The position numbers and the translations under genes were made by a program. Below are positions 26,200 through 33,084 of a stretch of DNA of 64,000 nt, one piece after another; the first letter of the stretch is position 1, and each line of letters starts with the position of its first letter. Under the pieces are notes generated by a model. That model saw only the letters and a list, made by a program, of their open reading frames with translations, ran no database searches and was not told where the DNA came from. This DNA is from Streptomyces venezuelae ATCC 10712 (GTDB lineage Bacteria; Actinomycetota; Actinomycetes; Streptomycetales; Streptomycetaceae). Location of the stretch: positions 6,886,001-6,950,000 of the forward strand of contig NZ_CP029197.1 in assembly GCF_008639165.1 (NCBI RefSeq), given 5' to 3'.

Positions 26200-26229
26200 A
26201 CGGTAGTCGGCTCACGTTGTCTGACAAGT
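26200..26229 (-). promoter_or_regulatory. GntR operator overlapping the gntR promoter
   Basis: TTGTCTGACAA (26217-26227) is a perfect odd dyad. On the minus strand its first six bases, TTGTCT, serve as a -35, followed by a 16-nt spacer and TACCGT (26205-26200) as -10. The 14-mer ACTTGTCTGACAAC matches the one at the add start exactly. Confidence 0.55.
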
Positions 26230-26337
26230 CACCCGTACGGCTCTCCTCGCCGTCCCGGAGCGGCCCCGATCACCCCATTCTGGTCCCACGGCGGTGGTCG
26301 GGTACGGCCGACGGCACGACGGACGGAGAGGGCGGGC

Positions 26338-26589
26338 ATGAGTCCCAAGGAGACGACACGGACACCCGACGGGGGCAGGTCCCGGCTCGCCGGGGCCTTC
26401 ACCCCCGGCCGGATCGGGATGATCCTGCTCGCGGCCATCACCCTGGTCTTCATCTTCGAGAACACCCGCGAGGTCAGGATCAGGCTCCTGATCCCCGAGG
26501 TGACCATGCCGCTCTACCTGGCCCTGCTGGCCGCCGCGCTCCTCGGCGCCGCCTGCGGCTACTACGCCGCGGCCCGGAGGCGGAAGTGA
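26338..26589 (+). CDS. LapA-domain (DUF1049-like) small membrane protein
   Basis: An 83-aa protein with two membrane helices (IGMILLAAITLVFIFE and LYLALLAAALLGAACGYYAAA) joined by the LapA-type segment NTREVRIRLLIPEVTMPL. Its tail is basic (ARRRK). LapA-domain proteins are small inner-membrane proteins associated with envelope assembly; no precise role is known here. The ATG follows GGAGAGGG. Its stop overlaps the next gene's start (GTGA), so both are co-translated. Longer in-frame extension to 26188 is rejected because it lacks a ribosome site. Confidence 0.8.
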   Translation: MSPKETTRTPDGGRSRLAGAFTPGRIGMILLAAITLVFIFENTREVRIRLLIPEVTMPLYLALLAAALLGAACGYYAAARRRK

Positions 26590-26936
26590 GGCGGCGCGCC
26601 GTCGTCGGCGCGGGCGCCGTCCTCGCGCTCGCGGCCGTCGCCGTCAGCTCCACGGAGGAGACCGCGACGGCCGGCGAGGAGGCCGGGACACGTCCGATGC
26701 CGGACTTCCTCGGCCGGGGCCTGTGGCAGGTCTTCACCCGTCTGGACCGCCGGACCCGGCTCGACGTCCACGACGTCAGCGGGCGGGACCGGCGGGTGCT
26801 CTGGCCGCCGCGCTGGCAGGTCTGCACGCAGTACCCGGCGGCGGGCACCGGCCTCGACCGCAGGACCACCGTCATGATCGGAGTCGTACGGAAGGGGGAG
26901 ACCTGCCCGCCACGCGTCCGCACCGCCCGCCGCTGA
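26586..26936 (+). CDS. Exported PASTA-like domain protein
   Basis: A 116-aa protein starting at a GTG that overlaps the LapA-like stop. Residues 1-26 look like a signal peptide or anchor (RRRAVVGAGAVLALAAVAVSS). The rest matches a single PASTA fold: MPDFLGRGLWQVFTRLDR, a middle strand RLDVHDVSGR, then WQVCTQYPAAGTGLDRRTTVMIGVVRKGETCP. PASTA domains bind peptidoglycan stems or beta-lactams. The two cysteines (VCTQ, ETCP) could form a disulfide outside the cell. Its last codons (PPLR-like CGCCCGCCGCTGA) seed a downstream tandem repeat. Confidence 0.72.
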   Translation: MRRRAVVGAGAVLALAAVAVSSTEETATAGEEAGTRPMPDFLGRGLWQVFTRLDRRTRLDVHDVSGRDRRVLWPPRWQVCTQYPAAGTGLDRRTTVMIGVVRKGETCPPRVRTARR

Positions 26937-27088
26937 GGGTCCCGCGCCCGCCGCTGAGAGGCCCGCGCCCGCCGCTGACGGACCCGCGCCCGCCGCTGAC
27001 GGACCCGCGCCCGCCGTCCGGTGACGGGCGCGCCCCCGTCGTCCGCTGACGGACCCGCCCCCCGATCCGCTGACGGGCCCGCCGCTCA
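26920..27088. repeat. 21-bp tandem repeat spanning two converging stop codons
   Basis: The unit is close to CGCGCCCGCCGCTGACGGACC, repeated about six times with decay. It begins in the last codons of the PASTA gene, so each unit carries a copy of its CGCTGA stop, and runs up to the stop of the DUF6204 gene. Its array is too GC-rich, irregular and short for a CRISPR. Confidence 0.75.
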
Positions 27089-27418
27089 GCGCTTGTAGTT
27101 GATCTTCATCGTGTCGAGGTCGGTCACCGTGGAGCGCAGCGCCTTGTACCCGTGGCCGAGTTCCCGGAGCGCGGTCTCCACCCGGTCCTCCGCGAGCGCG
27201 CCCGCCATCTCCTCGCCGTCCTCGGCGTCGGAGACGACGACCAGCCGGTACGAGAAGTGCTTCAGCGTCCGGTCGTAGGCCAGCGAGCCCTCCTCCGTGA
27301 ACTGCATCGCGGTCAGCCCGTGCGCGTCCACCTCGGCGAGCAGCCGGGTCCGGCTCTCCTCCGACAGACCGTCGAACGTGCCGCGCACGATGACCCGGTA
27401 GGTGTGCTGCGTGCCCAT
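27086..27418 (-). CDS. DUF6204 family protein
   Basis: A 110-aa soluble protein with the DUF6204 pattern: YRVIVRGTFDGLSEESRTRLLAE, FTEEGSLAYDRTLKHFSYRLVV, ELGHGYKALRSTVTDLDTMKI. The alternating strands and single helix suggest a small alpha/beta (ferredoxin-like) fold. No function is known for the family. The ATG has GAGGAG at 8 nt. No signal peptide or membrane segment is present. It is flanked by the tandem repeat at its 3' end and is divergent from the DUF5107 gene. Confidence 0.78.
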   Translation of the reverse strand: MGTQHTYRVIVRGTFDGLSEESRTRLLAEVDAHGLTAMQFTEEGSLAYDRTLKHFSYRLVVVSDAEDGEEMAGALAEDRVETALRELGHGYKALRSTVTDLDTMKINYKR

Positions 27419-27597
27419 TCCTCGTACTCCTCGGTGCTGGTTCCCCGGCTGCCACCCGGCGCGCCGACCCTCCACAGTACGGGCGGCGACCGCCCCGCCG
27501 CCCGGAATATCCGGGCGGCCCCCGGACCCCCGGCCCTGCCGAAGCCCGATGCGGAGAGCCCCTGGTCAGGACGGGCCACGGCGTGTTCGATGGGGCG

Positions 27598-29688
27598 ATG
27601 ACGACCGTACGACGAGCCGTACTGACGCTGCCCGCCGCCCCGTTGGGCCCGGACAACCCGCTGCCCGCCCTGCGGACCCCCGCCGGCGCCGGGGGCCACG
27701 CGGTCGACGCGTCGACCCTCGCGGAGCTCCCGCGCGACATGGCCCGCGGTATCGGCCGCTCCCCGCTGCGCAGCCTGCTGCCCGCACCCGTGCGCGACGG
27801 GTACGGTCGCGAGCGCATCCCCACGGACCTCGACACGATCGTGATCGAGAACGACCGGCTCCGGGTGACGGTGCTGCCCGGCCTCGGCGGCCGCGTCCAC
27901 TCCCTCCACCACAAGCCCACCGGTCGCGAACTCCTCTACCGCAACCCGGTGTTCCAGCCCGCCGCCTTCGCCCTCAACGGCGCCTGGTTCTCCGGCGGCG
28001 TCGAATGGAACATCGGGGCCACCGGCCACACCACCCTGTCCTGCGCGCCGCTCCACGCGGCCACCGTCCGCGCCCCCGACGGCGGGCCGATGCTCCGGCT
28101 CTGGGAGTGGGAGCGGCTGCGTGACCTGCCCTTCCAGGTCGACCTCTGGCTCCCGGAGGGCTCCGACTTCCTGTACGTCGGGGTCCGGATCCGCAACCCC
28201 CACGAGCGCCCCGCCCCCGTCTACTGGTGGTCGAACATCGCCGTCCCCGAGGACCGCCGGGTCCTCGTCCCCGCCGACGCGGCCTGGCACCACGGCTACG
28301 AACGCGGCCTGCGCCGCGTCCCCGTGCCCGCGTCCGAGGACGGCACGGACCGCTCGTACCCGCGCGGCAGCTCCCACGCGGCCGACTGGTTCTACGACCT
28401 GCCCGAGGGGCAGCGCCGCTGGATCGCCGCCCTCGACGGCGACGGCACCGGCCTCGTCCAGACCTCCACCGACCCGCTGCGCGGCCGCAAGCTCTTCGTG
28501 TGGGGCACCGGGCGCGGCGGCCGGCGCTGGCAGGAGTGGCTGACGGAGCCCGGCACCCCCGGGTACGCCGAGATCCAGGCCGGGCTCGCCCGCACCCAGC
28601 TGGAACACCTGGAACTCGCGGGCGGCGCCGAGTTCAGCTGGCTGGAGGCGTACGGACCGCTCGCCGCCGACCCCGCCACCGTCCTCGGCGAGGACTGGGC
28701 CGCCGCCCGCGCGGACGTCGAGCGCACCCTCGCGGGGGCGCTGCCCCGGGCCGCCGTCGACACGGCGTACACCGCCTGGCGGGAGGGGGCCGCCGACACC
28801 GCGCCGGACGAGGTCCTGGCGACCGGATCGGGCTGGGGAGCCCTTGAAGTCCTGCGCGGGGGACACGAGTTGCCCGGCACGCCCTTCCCCGAGTCGACGA
28901 TCGGCCCCGATCAGGAGCCCTGGCGGGAGCTGCTCCGCACCGGCGTCCTGCCGCCCCCGGCCGAGGGCGCCGCACCGGGCGCGCCGCTGGTCGCCGCGCC
29001 GTGGCGGGACATGCTGGAGACCGCCCCGGCCGACCCCTCCACCGAGTACCACCTGGGCATCGCCCAGTGGCACGCCGGTGACCGGGCCCAGGCCGTACGG
29101 AGCTGGGAGCGGGGCCTCAAGGAGGCCACCGTGCGCTGGCCGCTGCTGTACTGCCTGGCCGTCGCCGACCGGGAGGACGGCCACCCGGACCGCGCGGCCG
29201 AACGCTTCACGGAGGCCTTCACCAGCCACGAGGCGCAGGACCGGAGCGGGCAGGACCGGAGCGGGCGGGACCGGAGCGGGCGCGACGGGGCCGGGAACGA
29301 CGGGGCCGGGGGCGACGGGGCCGGGACGGACCGGCCCGTGCGGGCCCCGGTAGCGCGGCACGGCGCGGACCCGGCCCCGGGGGACACCGTGGCCGCCGCC
29401 CTCGCCCGCGAGGCGATCGAGGCGCTCCTCGCCGTCGGCCGGCCCGACCGCGCACGGGCCCTGTGGTCCCGGCTCCCGGAGCCGGCCCGCCGACGCGGTG
29501 CCTTCCGGCTGCTCGAAGCCCGGCTGCTGCTCGCCGAGGGCCGGCGGGACGAGGCCCGTGCCGTCTTCGACGCGGGATTCGAGGTCGCGGACCTGAGTGA
29601 GGGCGCGGAGATCCTCGGCGAGATCTGGGCCCGGCTCACCGACGAACCCCTGCCGGACGCCTACGAGTTCAGGATGCGCCCGAGCTGA
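27598..29688 (+). CDS. DUF5107 protein with TPR-like C-terminus
   Basis: A 696-aa protein. Residues about 65-370 carry the DUF5107 signature (IENDRLRVTVLPGLGGRVHSL, PTGRELLYRNPVFQP, GGVEWNIGATGHT, YWWSNIAVPEDRRVLVPA), a galactose-mutarotase-like beta-sandwich that probably binds carbohydrate. Residues about 460-690 contain TPR-like helical pairs (STEYHLGIAQWHAGDRAQAVRSWERGLKEA, RGAFRLLEARLLLAEGRRDEARAVFDAGFEVADLSEG). Between them is a DRSG/DGAG repeat linker. Family members often sit in glycan-use loci; no glycosidase is adjacent here. It ends at a strong hairpin. The start ATG has only a weak GGGG site. Confidence 0.85.
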   Translation: MTTVRRAVLTLPAAPLGPDNPLPALRTPAGAGGHAVDASTLAELPRDMARGIGRSPLRSLLPAPVRDGYGRERIPTDLDTIVIENDRLRVTVLPGLGGRVHSLHHKPTGRELLYRNPVFQPAAFALNGAWFSGGVEWNIGATGHTTLSCAPLHAATVRAPDGGPMLRLWEWERLRDLPFQVDLWLPEGSDFLYVGVRIRNPHERPAPVYWWSNIAVPEDRRVLVPADAAWHHGYERGLRRVPVPASEDGTDRSYPRGSSHAADWFYDLPEGQRRWIAALDGDGTGLVQTSTDPLRGRKLFVWGTGRGGRRWQEWLTEPGTPGYAEIQAGLARTQLEHLELAGGAEFSWLEAYGPLAADPATVLGEDWAAARADVERTLAGALPRAAVDTAYTAWREGAADTAPDEVLATGSGWGALEVLRGGHELPGTPFPESTIGPDQEPWRELLRTGVLPPPAEGAAPGAPLVAAPWRDMLETAPADPSTEYHLGIAQWHAGDRAQAVRSWERGLKEATVRWPLLYCLAVADREDGHPDRAAERFTEAFTSHEAQDRSGQDRSGRDRSGRDGAGNDGAGGDGAGTDRPVRAPVARHGADPAPGDTVAAALAREAIEALLAVGRPDRARALWSRLPEPARRRGAFRLLEARLLLAEGRRDEARAVFDAGFEVADLSEGAEILGEIWARLTDEPLPDAYEFRMRPS
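29236..29334 (+). repeat. 15-bp coding repeat (QDRSG/RDGAG) in the DUF5107 protein
   Basis: About seven 15-bp units (consensus CGGGACCGGAGCGGG to GACGGGGCCGGGAAC) encode (Q/R)DRSG then (D)GAG(N/G/T)D pentapeptides, a flexible linker between TPR-like repeats. Confidence 0.75.
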
Positions 29689-29694
29689 GAAAGG

Positions 29695-29722
29695 AGCGGC
29701 CGGGGCGAGCGTCCCGGCCGCT
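29695..29722 (+). terminator. Hairpin after the DUF5107 gene
   Basis: AGCGGCCGGG and CCCGGCCGCT pair perfectly over 10 bp with an 8-nt loop, 7 nt after the stop codon. Confidence 0.7.
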
Positions 29723-29767
29723 ACCCTGATCCGTGACGCGACCGAGCGGGGGATCGGAGGTCCGGCG

Positions 29768-29995
29768 ATGGCGGCGTGGGCGACACAGGAGTGCAGATGC
29801 GGCCATCCGCGCTTCCGGCACGGCGAACCCCGCTTCTCCGGCACGTGCGGCGCCTGCCTCTGCGAGGCCTTCGCGCTGCCCCCGCCCCCGGCGATCCCGG
29901 ACGAACCGCCCCCGCCCCCACCGCCCGACCGCACACCCCACCCGAGCTGCCCGCTCCAGGACCCGGACTGCCTCGGCGTCCACGACTTCTCCTGA
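29768..29995 (+). CDS. Small Cys/Pro-rich protein, unrecognised
   Basis: A 75-aa protein. Residues 8-36 contain CRCGHPRFRHGEPRFSGTCGACLC, whose C-x-C and C-x-x-C-x-C spacing with two histidines suggests a zinc site. A polyproline stretch (PPPPAIPDEPPPPPPPD) follows, and the C-terminus has CPLQDPDCLGVHDF. No signal peptide is seen. The ATG has GGAGG at 7 nt and the codon bias is strong, so it is probably real. It converges on the methyltransferase gene, and the two stop codons sit in the arms of one dyad. A function cannot be given. Confidence 0.7.
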   Translation: MAAWATQECRCGHPRFRHGEPRFSGTCGACLCEAFALPPPPAIPDEPPPPPPPDRTPHPSCPLQDPDCLGVHDFS

Positions 29996-30047
29996 CCGTC
30001 CTGGGCCACGTCTCCACCGGGCGACGTGATCGGGCGGCCGGTCAGGA
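29990..30047. terminator. Candidate bidirectional terminator containing both stop codons
   Basis: TCCTGACCG (29990-29998) and CGGTCAGGA (30039-30047) are perfect complements 40 nt apart; each arm holds the TGA of one converging gene. An inner ACGT pair may extend the structure. The loop is long, so this is tentative. Confidence 0.35.
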
Positions 30048-30887
30048 CACCCGGCACAGGATCTCGCCGTGCGGGACCATGAACCAGGCGTCCTCCCGCG
30101 CACCCCATTCGCGCCAGGCCTCCGCGATCGACGTCAGTTCGGCGCGGGTCGCGTGGCCGCCGGACACGGCCAGTTCGGCGTAGTCGGAGCCGGTCGTACG
30201 GTCCGCCCACAGGCCGCTCCACCAGGCCCGCTCGTCGGGCGTGGCGAAACACCAGGTGGCGGCCGTCGTGGTGATCTCGGTGAAGCCGGCCCGGCGGGCC
30301 CAGGAGACGAGGCGCCGGCCCGCGTCCGGTTCGCCGCCGTTGGCGCGGGCGACCCGGTGGTACAGGTCCAGCCAGCCGTCCAGCGCGGGCCGTTCGGGGA
30401 ACCAGGTGAAGGCGCCGTAGTCGCTGTCGCGGGCCGCGACGACGCCGCCGGGGCGGCAGACCCGTCGCATCTCGCGCAGGGCCTGCACCGGGTCGCCGAC
30501 GTGCTGGAGCACCTGATGGGCGTGGACGACGTCGAAGGAGTCGTCGGGGAAGTCCAGGGCGTGCACGTCGGCGACCGCGAACTCGACGTTGCCCAGGCCG
30601 CGTTCGGCCGCGACCGCGCGGGCGTTCGCCAGTACGCCCTCGGCGGCGTCGACCGCCGTCACCCGGCCCGGCGCGACCAGCGCCGCCAGGTCGGCGGTGA
30701 TGGTGCCGGGCCCGCATCCCACGTCCAGGACGTCCAGTCCGGCGGTCAGCGAGGGCAGCAGGTAGGCCGCGGAGTTGGCGGCGGTCCGCCAGGTGTGCGA
30801 GCGCAGGACCGACTCGTGGTGGCCGTGGGTGTAGACGGCGGTCTCATGGGCTGCCGGGTGGGCGGAAGGGGCGGAGGCGTGCGTCAT
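30042..30887 (-). CDS. Class I SAM-dependent methyltransferase (UbiE-like)
   Basis: A 281-aa protein. The AdoMet site is clear: motif I LDVLDVGCGPGTITADLAAL, the acidic end of strand 2 VTAVDAAEGVL, motif II NVEFAVADVHALDFPDDSFDVVHAHQVLQHVGDP and motif III CRPGGVVAARD. The C-terminal part (WWSGLWADRTTGSDYAELAVSGG) completes a Methyltransf_11 type enzyme. The N-terminus is His-rich (HETAVYTHGHHESVLRSH), typical of this group. It is soluble and the substrate is unknown. It is followed on the same strand by nothing else; the acetyltransferase upstream is about 100 bp away. Confidence 0.88.
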   Translation of the reverse strand: MTHASAPSAHPAAHETAVYTHGHHESVLRSHTWRTAANSAAYLLPSLTAGLDVLDVGCGPGTITADLAALVAPGRVTAVDAAEGVLANARAVAAERGLGNVEFAVADVHALDFPDDSFDVVHAHQVLQHVGDPVQALREMRRVCRPGGVVAARDSDYGAFTWFPERPALDGWLDLYHRVARANGGEPDAGRRLVSWARRAGFTEITTTAATWCFATPDERAWWSGLWADRTTGSDYAELAVSGGHATRAELTSIAEAWREWGAREDAWFMVPHGEILCRVS

Positions 30888-30989
30888 CGAAGCGGCTCCC
30901 TCGGTGTGGTTGCGTGCTCACCACCGTACGCAGTGATGTCGAATGATGAGACCCGCGTATCGCCATGTGGACACGCCGTGTCGTGGGGC

Positions 30990-31508
30990 TCAGGCGAACA
31001 GGTCGCGCCCGTAGCGGAGTTCGGCCAGCTCCCGGCCACCCGTCTCCTCCCGCACGACCTCGCCGTCCGGCCGCCAGCCCGCCGCCTCGTAGAAGCGGCG
31101 CCCCCGTGCGTTCCCCTCGAAGACCCACAGCGCGGCCGCGCGGAACCCCGCCTCCACGAGCGCCTCGGCGGACGCCGCGAGGAGCGCCCTCCCCACCCCC
31201 GTGCCCCACGCCTCCGGCAGGGCGTACAGGGCGGCGAGCTCGGCCGTGGTCCCCGGGGCGAACGTCTCGTCGGGCCAGGCCCGGAAGCAGGAGAAGGCCC
31301 GCACCCGCCCGCCGGGACCCGTCGAGACCAGGACCGTGGGCCGGTCCGGGGCCGCGAGCCGCGCCCGCCACACGGCGGTGCGCTCCTCGACGTCCAGGGC
31401 CGCCAGATACGCGTCGGGGACCAGGCCGCGGTAGGCGGCCCGCCAGGACAGCACCTGCACGGCGGCGACAGCCGCCGCGTCCTCGGGAAGGGCTTCACGG
31501 ATCACCAT
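30990..31508 (-). CDS. GNAT family N-acetyltransferase
   Basis: A 172-aa acetyl-CoA-dependent acetyltransferase. It begins VIREALPEDAAAVAAVQVLSWRAAYRGLVPDAYL and holds the acetyl-CoA binding motif A (ELAALYALPEAWGTGVGRALLAASAEAL), then motif B LWVFEGNARGRRFYEAAGWRPDG. These are hallmarks of RimI/PhnO-like GNATs. It starts at an ATG with a plausible GAGG-poor leader. The acceptor could be an amine, antibiotic or protein; nothing nearby decides. It is divergent from the molybdo-enzyme gene. Confidence 0.9.
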   Translation of the reverse strand: MVIREALPEDAAAVAAVQVLSWRAAYRGLVPDAYLAALDVEERTAVWRARLAAPDRPTVLVSTGPGGRVRAFSCFRAWPDETFAPGTTAELAALYALPEAWGTGVGRALLAASAEALVEAGFRAAALWVFEGNARGRRFYEAAGWRPDGEVVREETGGRELAELRYGRDLFA

Positions 31509-31682
31509 GCGGCATTGTCGGCCGAGGACGGCCGGCCCGCCCGCCGTTTTCCGGAGCGACCCTTCCGACCTGACGAAGCCTGTGTGACAGCACCATGAAC
31601 GGGCCGTCAGGAGCGGCCCCGCGCGCCTAGGATCGGCCCGCCGCCGCCCGGTGGTTGCGCCCTCAACCCGCCGAGGAGTCCC

Positions 31683-32930
31683 GTGCAAAACCCGCCCGTG
31701 CCCGCCCGCCGCTCCCTGCTCAAGGTCCTCGCGGCGGCCCCCGCGGTCTCCGCGCTCGGCGGGCTCGCCACCGCCGCACCCGCACACGCCGCACCCACGC
31801 CCGCCGCGCCCGCCTCCGGGCCCCTCGCCACCCCGGGCCTCCTCTCCGCGCCCGGGATCGTCAAGGCCCTCCCGTCCGAGCACTTCACCGTCCGCGGCAC
31901 CAACGCCGAAGCGCGCTTCGACGCCTTCGGGGACACCGGCGCGCTCACGCCCGCCGACCGGTTCTTCGTCCGCAACCACACCTCCACCCCCGTCCTCGAC
32001 GCCGCCGACTGGCGGCTGACCCTCTGGGGCGACGGACTGCACGGCCGCGGCCCCGTCCACTTCACCTACGGCCAGCTCCGCGACCTGCCCTCCGTCACCC
32101 GTACGGCCCTGATCGAGTGCGCCGGAAACGGCCGCAGCCTCTACGCCAGCCAGCAGGGCGAACCGGTCACCGGCACCGCCTGGACCCTGGGCGCCGTCGG
32201 GGCCGCCCGCTGGCGCGGGGTGCGGCTCGCCGACGTGCTGCGGCGGGCCGGGATCGCGCGGGACGCCGTCGACCTCCTGCCGCGCGGCCTCGACGACCCG
32301 TACGTCTCCGGCGGGATCGACTACGGCCGGGTCCGCCGCCCGCTGCCGGTCGCCAAGGCCTTCGACGACGTCATCCTCGCGTACGAGATGAACGGCGAGC
32401 CCCTCCCGTACGACCACGGCCACCCCGTCCGGCTCGTCGTGCCCTCCTGGGTCGGCATCGCCTCCATCAAATGGCTCGGCGACATCGAGGTCTCCACCCG
32501 GCCGCTGAGCTCGCCCTGGTCCACCGACTGGTACCGCCTCTTCGGCGCCGCCCACCCGGCCGGAGGCAGCGCCCCGATCAGCCGCCAGACGCTCAAGTCC
32601 GCCTACCAGCTGCCGTTCGGCGCCACCCTGGAGTCCGGCCGCGTCCACCGCCTCACCGGCCGCGCCTGGTCCGCCCTCGCGCCCGTGCGCTCGGTCGAGG
32701 TGTCCACCGACGGCGGCGCCCACTGGCGGCGCGCCCACCTCCACGACACGCCGCGCCGGGACGGCTGGGTGCGCTGGAGCGTGCCGTGGCGCCCGCGGAG
32801 CACCGGACCCGTCACCCTGCTCTCCCGCACCACCGACACCGCCGGCAACACCCAGCCCGAGCGGGCCGTCCACAACACGCAGGGCTACCTCTTCAACGCC
32901 GTCGTGCGCCACCCGGTGACCGTCGTCTGA
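31683..32930 (+). CDS. Tat-exported sulfite oxidase-family molybdopterin oxidoreductase
   Basis: A 415-aa enzyme. Residues 1-37 are a twin-arginine signal (ARRSLLKVLAAAPAVSALGG, cleavage near AHA). The molybdopterin domain (about 60-290) includes FFVRNHTSTP and the Mo-liganding Cys146 in TALIECAGNGRS, then GARWRGVRLADVL-like and LPVAKAFDDVILAYEMNGEPLPYDHGHPVRLVVPSWVGIASIKWL, all characteristic of sulfite-oxidase/YedY-type enzymes. Residues about 300-415 form the Ig-like dimerisation domain (RSVEVSTDGGAHWRRA). It should act outside the membrane on sulfite or related oxyanions or sulfoxides. GTG start with GAGGAG at 5 nt. No adjacent heme or cytochrome partner is seen. Confidence 0.92.
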   Translation: MQNPPVPARRSLLKVLAAAPAVSALGGLATAAPAHAAPTPAAPASGPLATPGLLSAPGIVKALPSEHFTVRGTNAEARFDAFGDTGALTPADRFFVRNHTSTPVLDAADWRLTLWGDGLHGRGPVHFTYGQLRDLPSVTRTALIECAGNGRSLYASQQGEPVTGTAWTLGAVGAARWRGVRLADVLRRAGIARDAVDLLPRGLDDPYVSGGIDYGRVRRPLPVAKAFDDVILAYEMNGEPLPYDHGHPVRLVVPSWVGIASIKWLGDIEVSTRPLSSPWSTDWYRLFGAAHPAGGSAPISRQTLKSAYQLPFGATLESGRVHRLTGRAWSALAPVRSVEVSTDGGAHWRRAHLHDTPRRDGWVRWSVPWRPRSTGPVTLLSRTTDTAGNTQPERAVHNTQGYLFNAVVRHPVTVV

Positions 32931-32973
32931 GCCCGCGGCCCGCCCGCCGCCCGCTCGCCCGCCGCCCGACCGT

Positions 32974-33002
32974 CGCCTGAATGACGCCTGAATGACGCCT
33001 GG
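32974..33002. repeat. 11-bp tandem repeat downstream of the molybdo-enzyme
   Basis: CGCCTGAATGA occurs twice in tandem (32974-32984, 32985-32995), followed by a partial third copy. Confidence 0.7.
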
Positions 33003-33027
33003 AGCGGCGGAACCGGACGAACCTTCG

Positions 33028-33062
33028 TATAAAGGGCACGGGGGTGCCGTGCCGGCGCCCCC
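33028..33062 (+). promoter_or_regulatory. Candidate promoter and 5' hairpin of the aminotransferase-like gene
   Basis: TATAAA (33028-33033) is an unusually AT-rich -10. Seven nt later a hairpin GGGGGTGCC/GGCGCCCCC (33040-33062, one mismatch) would form the very 5' end of the transcript, just ahead of AGGAGG at 33071. No clear -35 is seen. Confidence 0.4.
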
Positions 33063-33084
33063 GTGCGCTCAGGAGGTACGGGAC

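Noticed and set aside
22904..27088. Repeat stretches that might be CRISPR arrays
   Set aside because: Units are 15-27 bp, irregular, GC-rich and lack unique spacers; no cas gene is present.
27313..30717. 1134-codon minus-strand frame covering DUF5107 and neighbours
   Set aside because: It runs antisense through recognisable genes and only coincides with low-complexity translation; no domain is visible.
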